9,429 nucleotides of DNA from Dehalococcoidales bacterium (GTDB taxonomy: Bacteria; Chloroflexota; Dehalococcoidia; Dehalococcoidales; UBA5627), in the NCBI GenBank assembly GCA_012719115.1, contig JAAYAZ010000107.1:1-9429 (forward strand), given 5' to 3'. Shown here in pieces: positions 1-5,821 of the stretch. Below the pieces are notes generated by a model. The model was not told the DNA's origin, did no database searches, and was given only the letters and a program-made list of their open reading frames with translations. Position numbers and translations under genes: made by a program. Position 1 is the first letter of the stretch, and each line of letters begins with the position of its first letter.

Positions 1-7
1 AATCTTT

Positions 8-529
8 TTAAGCCTCTGCTGTTTTGGGGCTGGTATTGGGAGCTTTTATTTTTGGCTGCGGCACAATTACCACAAACGTCCCGGCAATTTTATCATGAAA
101 GCCCTGCTTTTGTTTATCAAAGGCAATCCAGATAAAACCTAAAAACAGCGGGACTGCAGATATAACGTACCCGAGATATCTTAAGAATGCAACCGGGAAC
201 GTTATATCCGAGCTGTCGGGACGAATAACCCTGATATTCATTATCATTTTCCCCGGAGTTTGCCCTCGCCAGACCCAGCAAATAACAAAATAACCGATTA
301 CAATTACGACCAGCAATATGTTGCATAGTATAAACTGCGGCAGAATAATCCAGTCCGAAATGCCATCAAAGATATCCGGATTCCATATTCTTATGTATCC
401 AAGATGCTGAAGCGGCATACAAATTGAAAAAACTATAGATAAAGCCGCCGCATCGATTACGAAAGCTGCAAATCTGCGCCAGAAGCCGGCAAATTCGAGA
501 ACAATACCGCCTGATTCTTCCTGTATCAT
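8..529 (-). CDS. RDD family integral membrane protein
   Basis: A 173-residue membrane protein of the RDD family; members are poorly characterised and a few have been linked to ion transport. Visible family marks are the N-terminal FWRRFAAFVIDAA stretch (R18, R19, A22, D26), the GQTPGK motif (89-94) that follows the second membrane segment, and the closing FHDKIAGTFVV (144-154). Three hydrophobic segments lie at about 18-38, 63-85 and 112-136. The C-terminal tail (158-173) is polar, Pro/Lys-rich and probably cytoplasmic. The ATG at 529 is preceded by a G-run (532-537 on this strand's complement), a strong but very close Shine-Dalgarno. It lies 85 bp downstream of rluD and is probably the last gene of that operon; I see no convincing terminator or promoter in the gap. 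The stop is 8 bases from the window edge. Substrate and role are unknown. Confidence 0.85.
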   Translation of the reverse strand: MIQEESGGIVLEFAGFWRRFAAFVIDAAALSIVFSICMPLQHLGYIRIWNPDIFDGISDWIILPQFILCNILLVVIVIGYFVICWVWRGQTPGKMIMNIRVIRPDSSDITFPVAFLRYLGYVISAVPLFLGFIWIAFDKQKQGFHDKIAGTFVVIVPQPKIKAPNTSPKTAEA

Positions 530-614
530 ATCCCCCCGCCGCCAAAGCTTTGTAAATCACTCTCCATATTCTAACACTACAAAAGCCTACAATCCAGGTA
601 TAAATCCGTAAAGC

Positions 615-1520
615 TTAAGCGATTTTTTCCAGCGCCTGCTTCAAATCATCGGGCAGTTCCGATTGAAATTCAATGTATTTACCGGTTGACGGAAGATAAA
701 ACCCGATACGGTTAGCATGAAGGAATTGCCGGCTGAGAAATGGCGATTTGATTCCATATGTTGTGTCACCCATTACCGGAAAACCGATTGCCGCCAGGTG
801 CACTCTTATCTGATGTGTACGCCCTGTCTCCAGTGTTATTTCCAGCAATGTATACCCCTCGGTATAATACTTGACAACACGGTAACGCGTACGCGCTTCC
901 TTCCCGTTTTCTGTAATTGCCATTCGCTTGCGGTTTGCCTTATCCCGCCCCAGATTGGCTTCGATAAGCCCGCTTTCCGGTTTAATCTGGCCTTTCACCA
1001 GCGTCAGGTAGATTTTAGTTACCGAGCGCGATTTAAACTGCTCGGAAAGATTTGCCAGCGACTCCCTGTTCTTAGCGACAATCACCAGCCCCGAAGTATC
1101 TTTATCCAGCCTGTGGACAATACCGGGTCGCAGGCGTTCACCTCCGCTATCGGCAAGTTCGGGAAAATAAGATAGCACGGCATTAACCAGCGTGTGCTCG
1201 GGGTGTCCGGGAGCCGGATGCACTGTCAGCCCGGCAGGCTTATCTATAACTAAAAGGTCACTGTCTTCATAAATGATATCAAGGGGAATCGGCTCTGCCT
1301 TAAGAGCGGTGGTGTCGATTTGCGGAATGCATATTATTATATTGTCGCCGGCACTCAGTTTAAAACCGGCTTTTTCCGCACGATTATTGACGGTAACTTT
1401 ATCCTCATCTATCAATTTTTGTATAAAGCTGCGCGAAACCGACGGAAGTTTTGTGGCTATATATTTGTCCAGCCGCTCTCCCGCAATCTCAACCGGCAAT
1501 TCGTGAATTTCTTCTTTCAT
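615..1520 (-). CDS. rluD: Ribosomal large subunit pseudouridine synthase, RluA/RluD family
   Basis: Converts uridine to pseudouridine in RNA, in RluD at helix 69 of 23S rRNA. The 301-residue length fits the family. An N-terminal S4 RNA-binding domain spans about 13-70 (ERLDKYIATKLPSVSRSFIQ onward). The catalytic domain starts near 80 with YEDSDLLVIDKPAGLTVHP. The catalytic motif HRLDKDTSG begins at H136, making D139 the nucleophilic aspartate. The later GRTHQIRVHLA motif is also present. Start ATG is at 1520; the Shine-Dalgarno is weak, and the gene begins only 10 bp after the lspA stop, so coupling to lspA is likely. The order dksA-like, lspA, rluD matches ylyA-lspA-ylyB in Bacillus. RluA-family specificity (RluA, RluC or RluD) cannot be fixed by sequence reading alone, but an S4 domain plus this length favours RluD or RluC. 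Confidence 0.93.
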   Translation of the reverse strand: MKEEIHELPVEIAGERLDKYIATKLPSVSRSFIQKLIDEDKVTVNNRAEKAGFKLSAGDNIIICIPQIDTTALKAEPIPLDIIYEDSDLLVIDKPAGLTVHPAPGHPEHTLVNAVLSYFPELADSGGERLRPGIVHRLDKDTSGLVIVAKNRESLANLSEQFKSRSVTKIYLTLVKGQIKPESGLIEANLGRDKANRKRMAITENGKEARTRYRVVKYYTEGYTLLEITLETGRTHQIRVHLAAIGFPVMGDTTYGIKSPFLSRQFLHANRIGFYLPSTGKYIEFQSELPDDLKQALEKIA

Positions 1521-1530
1521 AAATAAACCG

Positions 1531-2025
1531 CTAATCCCGGGCTAATCTGATGTAAGTGATAGCCAAAAGCACCGCCCCTATCGAAATTGCGGCATCAGCT
1601 ACGTTGAAAGTGGCAAAGAAATCGACATCGAGAAAATCGACTACATAGCCGTGACCTAAGCGGTCGATGAGATTACCTACAGTGCCGCCCATAATCAACC
1701 CGAGCGATAATTTGGCAGGCTTGCTCCTTAAAAAGCCGATACGCTTAGACAGATAGAATACGATAACCAGCAGCAGGATGACGCCGATTATAGAAAATAT
1801 GGATAATAAAAAGGTATGGTCACGGAATATACTAAAAGCGGCGCCGGTATTTTGCACATATGTAATATGAAAAAAACCCGATTCCGGTATGGACTGACCG
1901 AGTGTCAGGTTGGTCTTAATTAAGTATTTTGTCAACTGGTCTATTGCAACTATCGGTAATGAAACCCATAAAAAGACCGAACCTCTGTTGTAAAACTCCT
2001 TAAAGAAGCTCTTTAGCTTATCCAT
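1531..2025 (-). CDS. lspA: Lipoprotein signal peptidase (signal peptidase II)
   Basis: An inner-membrane aspartyl protease that cleaves the signal peptide of prolipoproteins just before the lipid-modified cysteine. It has 164 residues, normal for the family. Conserved blocks are IDQLTKYLI (28-36, with D29), QNTGAAFSIF (58-67), GGTVGNLIDR (113-122) and FNVADAAISIG (140-150). D121 and D144 are the catalytic pair. Four membrane segments can be placed at about 15-32, 71-92, 105-122 and 140-158. The ATG at 2025 overlaps the last 8 bases of the upstream dksA-like gene, with no good Shine-Dalgarno, so translation is probably coupled. Likely clients encoded in this window are the ZnuA lipoprotein and perhaps the serine hydrolase at 6770. 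Confidence 0.96.
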   Translation of the reverse strand: MDKLKSFFKEFYNRGSVFLWVSLPIVAIDQLTKYLIKTNLTLGQSIPESGFFHITYVQNTGAAFSIFRDHTFLLSIFSIIGVILLLVIVFYLSKRIGFLRSKPAKLSLGLIMGGTVGNLIDRLGHGYVVDFLDVDFFATFNVADAAISIGAVLLAITYIRLARD

Positions 2026-2377
2026 TCTTTGCTTTATTTGCGTTACACTCCATGCAATACAATGCCTGTGGTAAAGCTTCCAATCTCTCGGGATTTATCG
2101 GCTTGCCGCAGATTTCACAAATTCCGTAAGTTCCTTTTTCGAACTTATCGAGTGCCTTTTCTACTTCTGCCAATTGTTGACTTGTCCTATGTTCGAGCGC
2201 CATACGATTTTCCAGGTCGGCAGTTTCGGTGGCTTCTTCTTCCCTTTTACCGAAGGGACTGCCTTCACGCCTGTTTTCCGTCGGACGACTGGCTTTAAGT
2301 TGCTCCAACTGTTCTTCCAGTCGTTTGCGGTCATCCTCCAAGCGAAGTTTCATTAATTTATGATTTGCAGTTTTCAC
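2018..2377 (-). CDS. TraR/DksA-type zinc-finger protein (YlyA-like)
   Basis: A 119-residue protein of the DksA/TraR family, whose members bind the secondary channel of RNA polymerase to modulate initiation. The first 75 or so residues are charged and helical, consistent with a coiled coil (LEDDRKRLEEQLEQLKAS, then DLENRMALEHRTSQQLAEVE). The C-terminal four-cysteine zinc finger is intact: C87-X2-C90-X17-C108-X2-C111, in YGICEICGKPI and LYCMECN. It is shorter than E. coli DksA (151 residues). I do not see the acidic DxxDxA tip motif, so true DksA activity is uncertain. The start is GTG at 2377, chosen because a run of seven G lies 8 bases upstream; the in-frame ATG at 2353 has no Shine-Dalgarno. 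It is the first gene of the minus-strand operon and overlaps lspA by 8 bases, as ylyA precedes lspA in Bacillus. Confidence 0.88.
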   Translation of the reverse strand: MKTANHKLMKLRLEDDRKRLEEQLEQLKASRPTENRREGSPFGKREEEATETADLENRMALEHRTSQQLAEVEKALDKFEKGTYGICEICGKPINPERLEALPQALYCMECNANKAKNG

Positions 2378-2385
2378 TTGTCTGT

Positions 2386-2392
2386 CCCCCCC
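2386..2392 (-). promoter_or_regulatory. Ribosome binding site fixing the GTG start of the dksA-like gene
   Basis: A run of seven G on the minus strand lies 8 bases before the GTG at 2377. The alternative ATG at 2353 lacks any purine-rich Shine-Dalgarno, so this site decides the start codon. Confidence 0.7.
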
Positions 2393-2394
2393 GT

Positions 2395-2421
2395 ATAATA
2401 AGTGCTCTAAAGCTGCTTCAA
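2395..2421 (-). promoter_or_regulatory. Possible promoter of the dksA-like/lspA/rluD operon
   Basis: On the minus strand TTGAAG (2421 to 2416) is followed after 15 bases by TATTAT (2400 to 2395), or after 18 bases by the poorer TATACG. The hexamers resemble sigma-A elements, but both spacings are off the ideal 17. The -35 lies inside the right arm (minus-strand sense) of the dyad at 2413-2435. It is the best candidate I see in the correct place, but only moderately convincing. Confidence 0.35.
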
Positions 2422-2435
2422 GTTATCTGAAGCAG
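2413..2435. repeat. 8-bp perfect inverted repeat over the dksA-like promoter
   Basis: CTGCTTCA (2413-2420), a 7-base spacer, then TGAAGCAG (2428-2435). The arms are perfectly complementary. The position, overlapping a plausible -35 on the minus strand, suggests an operator for an unknown dimeric regulator. No T-run follows on either strand, so it is not a terminator. Confidence 0.55.
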
Positions 2436-2436
2436 T

Positions 2437-2454
2437 GTATATATGCTTATATAC
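2437..2454. repeat. 7-bp perfect AT-rich inverted repeat next to the first dyad
   Basis: GTATATA (2437-2443), spacer TGCT, TATATAC (2448-2454). It lies one base from the dyad at 2413-2435, upstream of the dksA-like promoter. It may be a second operator or simply AT-rich promoter DNA; such alternating TA sequence is palindromic by chance fairly often. Confidence 0.4.
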
Positions 2455-2510
2455 TTATCGTTAATGGGAATATCATAAAAAGCAGTAAAAACTATCTGGG
2501 TAAAAGCGTA

Positions 2511-2564
2511 TGCCGGCTAAAAGTCGTTGCCATGCCACAATGAGGAAACGATGTTAAGCCGGCA
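2511..2564. repeat. Long imperfect hairpin (21-bp stem) between divergent genes
   Basis: The arms 2511-2531 and 2544-2564 pair over 21 positions. There are 17 Watson-Crick pairs, one G-T pair and three mismatches, closing a 12-base loop (2532-2543). The outer eight pairs TGCCGGCT/AGCCGGCA are perfect and GC-rich in an AT-rich surround. No T-tract follows on either strand, and no gene is transcribed toward it from within the window, so an ordinary intrinsic terminator is unlikely. It could be a REP- or MITE-like repeat, a structured small RNA, or a protein-binding site. No target-site duplication is evident at its edges. Confidence 0.6.
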
Positions 2565-2650
2565 ACAACTATTCTCCAATCAATTTTACGATTCGTTAAA
2601 TATAAAAAATGACCCCTCATACATCCTAAGTGTAACCTATTTATGACAGT

Positions 2651-2671
2651 TAATCAATACTTATAATCAAT
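2651..2671. repeat. Short direct repeat TAATCAAT x2
   Basis: TAATCAAT occurs at 2651-2658 and 2664-2671, a 13-base period, ending 28 bp before the -35 of the fur promoter. It might be an activator site, but in such AT-rich DNA chance is a fair explanation. Confidence 0.25.
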
Positions 2672-2698
2672 CTATTCTATTTGAAGCGAATTAACCCA

Positions 2699-2727
2699 TT
2701 GACACCTCCCAAAACATTTGCTAATAT
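2699..2727 (+). promoter_or_regulatory. Sigma-A promoter of the fur/znu operon
   Basis: Perfect -35 TTGACA (2699-2704), exactly 17 bases, then -10 TAATAT (2722-2727, four of six consensus positions). The predicted transcription start is near 2734, giving a leader of about 50 bases. No gene other than the Fur-family regulator lies downstream before znuA. Confidence 0.75.
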
Positions 2728-2730
2728 TGC

Positions 2731-2750
2731 AATTGAAAATATTTTCATTT
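2731..2750. promoter_or_regulatory. Palindromic operator candidate (Fur/Zur-type) at the fur start site
   Basis: The core TGAAAAT-ATTTTCA (2734-2747) is a perfect 7+7 palindrome. Extending to AA/TT ends gives nine of ten matched pairs over 20 bp. It sits over the predicted transcription start and just after the -10, a classic repressor position. Its look (TGAxAAT/ATTxTCA) recalls the inverted 7-mers bound by Fur-family repressors, although the usual central base is missing. Autoregulation by the adjacent Fur-family protein is inferred. Confidence 0.55.
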
Positions 2751-2783
2751 AACTGCTTGTTTAATATCATGTTGGTTTAGAAA

Positions 2784-3227
2784 ATGAAACTCAGCGAAGA
2801 CAAAATTAAATCTGTTTTAAGACAAAACGGTTACAAAGCTACACCGCAAAGGCTGATTGTTATCAAAGAGTTTGCAAAAATAGACCGGTTTTTATCACCT
2901 GCGGAACTCTATGAAGGGCTTAAAAATAATCATCCGGATATTGGCATGGTAACCGTATATCGCGTACTGGATATATTGGACAGGCTAGGGCTGGTATGCA
3001 AGATTCATGCCGGAGGCGATTGCCATAAATATAAAATAAATACCGACCAACACCATCACCATCTGCTGTGCTCAAATTGCGGGGTGGTCATCAATTTTCC
3101 CTGCGACGAACCAAACCTTGAAGACCTGGAGAAAAAAATAACCGCAGAAACCGGCTTTAATATAAAAACACATATTCTTGAATTCGTAGGGCTCTGCCCG
3201 AAGTGCAACAAAAAACCTACCGGCTAA
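2784..3227 (+). CDS. zur: Fur-family metalloregulator, probably Zur
   Basis: A dimeric metal-sensing repressor with 147 residues, the usual length. The N-terminal winged helix spans about 1-85, with KATPQRLIVI (18-27) and the recognition helix MVTVYRVLDIL (55-65). The C-terminal part carries the structural zinc site C96-X2-C99 and C138-X2-C141. A likely sensing site is formed from H75 or C80, the HHHH run 90-93, E109 and H130. The Zur call rests mainly on context: the gene is directly followed by a complete znuACB-type importer, 87 bp away. Fur, Mur or PerR roles are not excluded by sequence. ATG 2784 is the start; an in-frame ATG at 2769 runs into TAG after three codons. The Shine-Dalgarno is poor. 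A strong promoter and palindrome lie upstream, so autoregulation is likely. Confidence 0.87.
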   Translation: MKLSEDKIKSVLRQNGYKATPQRLIVIKEFAKIDRFLSPAELYEGLKNNHPDIGMVTVYRVLDILDRLGLVCKIHAGGDCHKYKINTDQHHHHLLCSNCGVVINFPCDEPNLEDLEKKITAETGFNIKTHILEFVGLCPKCNKKPTG

Positions 3228-3297
3228 CTAATAATAACGTAATAATCCATGGTTAAAAATAGAAGACATTGCTACCCTTTCTGTTTTTGATATATTC

Positions 3298-3304
3298 GGG
3301 GAGG
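3298..3304 (+). promoter_or_regulatory. Ribosome binding site fixing the TTG start of znuA
   Basis: GGGGAGG lies 10 bases before TTG at 3315. No ATG or GTG gives a full signal peptide with a better site, so TTG is taken as the start. Confidence 0.75.
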
Positions 3305-3314
3305 AACATAAGAC

Positions 3315-4187
3315 TTGAAAAATAGTAAAACAATATTCGGAAGGTTTTTTTTAACGGCAATAGCAGCCCTACTATTGGCAGGTTTACTTGCAGGATGCAC
3401 ACCCGGAACAACAACAAAAACCGGCGGTGATGTCTTAAAAATAATCGCCTCTATCACTCCGGTTGCCGACTTTGTCAAACAAATCGGCGGAGATAAGGTA
3501 GAGGTGACTATAATGGTCCCTGCCGGTGCCAGTCCTCACACATACGAACCGACTACCAGCCAGATGGTTTTTATCAGCGAAGCCGATGTCTTTATTAAAG
3601 TCGGTTCCGGTGTGGATTACGAAGAAGTCTGGATGAACGATATCATAGATATGAACCGGGATATGCAGCTTATCGATTGTTCGGAGGGAATAGAAATAAT
3701 TAACGAAGACCCTCATATCTGGACTTCCCCGCTAAATGCCCGGCAAATGGTGCAAAATATTTACAACGGTTTAATGGGCTTGGATTCCGATAATGCGGAT
3801 TACTATCAATCCAACTATGAAAGTTATGTTTCGGAATTGGAAACGCTGCACAGCGATATTACAAATATTCTGGGAGGATATGATAACCGCAACTTCCTGA
3901 TTTATCATCCCTCTTTTGCCTACTTCGCCTCTGAATATGATTTAATCCAGATACCTATCGAACACCAGGGAAAAGAACCCACCCCAAAGATTATTCAGGA
4001 TTGCATCGACCAGGCACATGAGCATAACCTAAATTATGTCTTCGCATCCCCTCATGAGACCGACGCGTACGCACAGACAATTGCAGCCGAGATATCGGGT
4101 AGTGTATTATACATTGACCCGTTACCGTTATCTTACATATCAAATATGAGGGATGTGGCTGAATCCATAATGCTGGAACTTGAATAG
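3315..4187 (+). CDS. znuA: Zinc/manganese ABC transporter, substrate-binding lipoprotein
   Basis: The extracytoplasmic metal-binding component of the importer, cluster A-I (cluster 9) family, 290 residues. Residues 1-27 form a lipoprotein signal with the lipobox LLAGC and C28 as the lipidated cysteine, so it should be lipidated and cut by LspA. Mature-domain marks are SITPVADFVKQIGGD (46-60), ASPHTYEPT (72-80), DPHIWTSP (132-139), YHPSFAYFA (197-205) and SPHETDAYA (245-253). The expected metal ligands are H75, H134, H198 and D268 (in YIDPL). This His-His-His-Asp set is like TroA; Mn-type PsaA has Glu at the third position. The His-rich loop of classical ZnuA is missing. Start is TTG with a strong GGGGAGG site. 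The fur gene is 87 bp upstream with no good promoter between, and znuC begins 3 bases after the stop, so one operon is likely. Zn versus Mn specificity is inferred. Confidence 0.9.
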   Translation: MKNSKTIFGRFFLTAIAALLLAGLLAGCTPGTTTKTGGDVLKIIASITPVADFVKQIGGDKVEVTIMVPAGASPHTYEPTTSQMVFISEADVFIKVGSGVDYEEVWMNDIIDMNRDMQLIDCSEGIEIINEDPHIWTSPLNARQMVQNIYNGLMGLDSDNADYYQSNYESYVSELETLHSDITNILGGYDNRNFLIYHPSFAYFASEYDLIQIPIEHQGKEPTPKIIQDCIDQAHEHNLNYVFASPHETDAYAQTIAAEISGSVLYIDPLPLSYISNMRDVAESIMLELE

Positions 4188-4190
4188 ATT

Positions 4191-4955
4191 ATGGCAAAAG
4201 AAAAGGAAATAGTTAAGTTTAAGGGTGTCTGGGCATACTATAATCATCAACCCGCTTTACAGGATATCAACCTCTCAATATATGAAAGGGATTTCCTCGG
4301 CATAATCGGACCTAACGGCGGGGGGAAAACCACTCTTCTTAAAATTATGCTGTGTCTTTTAAAGCCCCGTCGCGGTACGGTTACCGTACTTGGGAAAGAC
4401 CCCTGTGAAAGCCGTTCACAAATCGGTTATGTTCCCCAAAAATCCTATTTCGACAGGAATTTCCCCATCGATGTCTGGCAGGTAACTCTGATGGGTCTCT
4501 ACCAGCAGACAGGACTCTTTCGCCGTTATTCCCTCAAAGATAAAAAGAAAGCCGAAGAAGCGCTCGAAAGAGTAAGCATGCTCCAGTACAGAAACCGCCA
4601 AATCGGAGAGCTTTCCGGCGGTCAGCAAAAAAGGGTCTTTATAGCCCGTGCGCTGGCATCCGACCCAAAACTATTGCTTCTGGACGAACCTATGGAGAGT
4701 GTGGACCCGAAAGTGCAGGGAGAACTGTACAGCCTGCTAAAGGAACTTCAGCAGGAAATGGCAATTGTGCTGGTTTCCCATGATGTTACCGCTATCTCCA
4801 TTTATGTAGATAAAATCGCCTGTTTAAACCAGACGCTGGTTTATCACGGAACGAAAGAAATATCCGATGAAGTGCTGGAAGGTACCTACCAGTGCCCTAT
4901 TCACCTGATTGCACACGGCACTGTTCCGCACCGTGTTTTGAAGGAGCACGAGTAA
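4191..4955 (+). CDS. znuC: Zinc/manganese ABC transporter, ATP-binding protein
   Basis: The cytoplasmic ATPase that drives metal uptake, 254 residues. All ABC motifs are intact: Walker [10 protein letters not shown] (40-48), Q-loop glutamine Q83 in YVPQKSYFD, signature LSGGQQKR (141-148), Walker B LLLLDE (161-166) with catalytic E166, D-loop SVDP (170-173) and H-loop H197 in LVSHD. The C-terminal tail after 233 holds C235, H238, H242, H247 and H253, which could bind metal. The start ATG lies three bases after the znuA stop. Its Shine-Dalgarno is weak, suggesting translational coupling. The stop TAA shares one base with the znuB ATG. Zinc versus manganese cannot be told from the ATPase. Confidence 0.94.
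   Translation: MAKEKEIVKFKGVWAYYNHQPALQDINLSIYERDFLGIIGPNGGGKTTLLKIMLCLLKPRRGTVTVLGKDPCESRSQIGYVPQKSYFDRNFPIDVWQVTLMGLYQQTGLFRRYSLKDKKKAEEALERVSMLQYRNRQIGELSGGQQKRVFIARALASDPKLLLLDEPMESVDPKVQGELYSLLKELQQEMAIVLVSHDVTAISIYVDKIACLNQTLVYHGTKEISDEVLEGTYQCPIHLIAHGTVPHRVLKEHE
4941..4946 (+). promoter_or_regulatory. Ribosome binding site fixing the znuB start
   Basis: AAGGAG, 8 bases before ATG 4955. This favours the ATG at 4955 over an in-frame ATG at 4892, which lies deep in znuC and would add 21 polar, non-homologous-looking residues. Confidence 0.85.
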
Positions 4956-5785
4956 TGTTCGATATATTCGGCTATCACTTTATGCAAAATGCGCTGCTGG
5001 CAGGGCTTTTGGCATCGGTTGCCTGCGGCATCATCGGCGCTTATGTCGTTTCAAAGAAAATCGTCTTTATCAGCGGAGGTATCGCTCATGCCTCTTTCGG
5101 CGGCATCGGCCTGGGCTACTTTCTGGGTATCAGCCCCGTTTTAGGCGCTACCGGTTTCGGTTTGCTCTCAGCCATTGCAATGGGGCTTACCACCCGTAAA
5201 ACCAAACTTCCAGAAGATACGGTTATCGGCATACTGTGGGCTGCCGGCATGGCGCTGGGAGCCATCTTTATCGGGCTTACTCCCGGATATACCACCGACC
5301 TGTTCAGCTACCTGTTCGGTAACATTTTAACCGTCCCGGATTCCGAATTATTGCTGATACTGATACTTGACGTTGTTATTTTAGGTGTTGTTGCCCTGCT
5401 GTACAAGGAATTTCTGGCAATATCTTTTGACGAAGAATACAGCACCGTTATCGGTATGCCGACCGAAAAAATATATCTTACAATGCTCTGCCTGATTGCG
5501 CTGACAATCGTAGTAATGATTCGCGTGGTCGGCATTATACTGGTAATTGCATTGCTTACCATACCGGCTTCGCTGGCACGGCAGTTTACCCATGATATGA
5601 AAAAGATGATGGCGCTTTCCGTACTTTTCAGTATTATCTTTACATTTACCGGATTGATGCTTTCCTACTGGCTCGATCTTGCTTCCGGAGCAACGATAAT
5701 TATTACCGGCGTTGTTATCTTCGCACTGGTTATCGCAATACGAAAACTGATAACCTCAAGAGGGTTGCCATCTAAAAAGATGTAG
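4955..5785 (+). CDS. znuB: Zinc/manganese ABC transporter, permease protein
   Basis: The membrane channel of the importer, ABC-3 family, 276 residues from ATG 4955. The sequence is hydrophobic almost throughout, with about eight or nine membrane helices, for example near 11-31, 62-78, 90-108, 131-150, 172-190, 191-205, 218-238 and 246-262. Family marks are [20 protein letters not shown] (33-52) and the [18 protein letters not shown] region (158-175). This is followed by [20 protein letters not shown] (190-209), which holds the coupling region to the ATPase. The gene overlaps the znuC stop by one base (TAATG). An in-frame reading from 4892 is open but belongs to znuC. The last 20 or so bases carry the promoter of pyrD. 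Confidence 0.92.
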   Translation: MFDIFGYHFMQNALLAGLLASVACGIIGAYVVSKKIVFISGGIAHASFGGIGLGYFLGISPVLGATGFGLLSAIAMGLTTRKTKLPEDTVIGILWAAGMALGAIFIGLTPGYTTDLFSYLFGNILTVPDSELLLILILDVVILGVVALLYKEFLAISFDEEYSTVIGMPTEKIYLTMLCLIALTIVVMIRVVGIILVIALLTIPASLARQFTHDMKKMMALSVLFSIIFTFTGLMLSYWLDLASGATIIITGVVIFALVIAIRKLITSRGLPSKKM

Positions 5786-5793
5786 CCTATAAT
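5765..5793 (+). promoter_or_regulatory. Sigma-A promoter of pyrD inside the 3' end of znuB
   Basis: TTGCCA (5765-5770, five of six consensus), exactly 17 bases, then a perfect TATAAT (5788-5793). The predicted start is near 5800, leaving about 22 bases of leader. That is too short for a pyrimidine attenuator, so control by leader structure is unlikely from this promoter. The -35 lies in the final znuB codons and the -10 just after its stop. Confidence 0.75.
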
Positions 5794-5808
5794 CAGTAAA
5801 AAATTAGC

Positions 5809-5813
5809 GGGGG
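5809..5813 (+). promoter_or_regulatory. Ribosome binding site fixing the GTG start of pyrD
   Basis: GGGGG (within GCGGGGG) lies 8 bases before GTG at 5822. No ATG in this frame is better placed, and the protein N-terminus starting MNLSVQLAP suits the family. Confidence 0.7.
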
Positions 5814-5821
5814 TATTTATA

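Larger units (their letters stand above)
2378..2783. other. Divergent intergenic region, 406 bp
   Basis: Non-coding stretch between the minus-strand dksA-like operon and the plus-strand fur/znu operon; I see no credible protein gene on either strand. It is AT-rich except for the GC-rich arms of the hairpin at 2511-2564. In order it holds a dksA-like ribosome binding site and tentative promoter, two adjacent dyads (2413-2454), the long imperfect hairpin, a TAATCAAT direct repeat (2651-2671), and the fur promoter with its palindrome (2699-2750). About 85 bases between the hairpin and the direct repeat hold nothing I can name. Confidence 0.7.

Noticed and set aside
717..1175. Open 152-codon frame on the plus strand, antisense to rluD
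   Set aside because: It lies wholly inside the well-supported rluD gene, has no recognisable domain and is cysteine-rich in a random way; a shadow frame.
2511..2564. Reading the long hairpin as an intrinsic terminator
   Set aside because: No T-run follows on either strand and no gene is transcribed toward it from within the window.
2769..2780. ATG TTG GTT TAG just before the fur-family ATG, as a start or a regulatory leader peptide
   Set aside because: It gives only three codons before a stop and has no Shine-Dalgarno; most likely chance.
3232..3245. TAATAA-CG-TAATAA upstream of znuA as a Zur box
   Set aside because: It is a direct repeat, palindromic only over ACGT, and does not form a proper inverted 7-mer pair.
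3269..3296. TTGCTA-N16-TATATT as a promoter for znuA
   Set aside because: The predicted start near 3303 would leave the Shine-Dalgarno at 3298-3304 largely untranscribed. Cotranscription with the fur-family gene is more likely.
4892..4954. In-frame upstream extension of znuB from ATG 4892
   Set aside because: The added 21 residues are polar and overlap znuC, while ATG 4955 has an AAGGAG site at ideal spacing.
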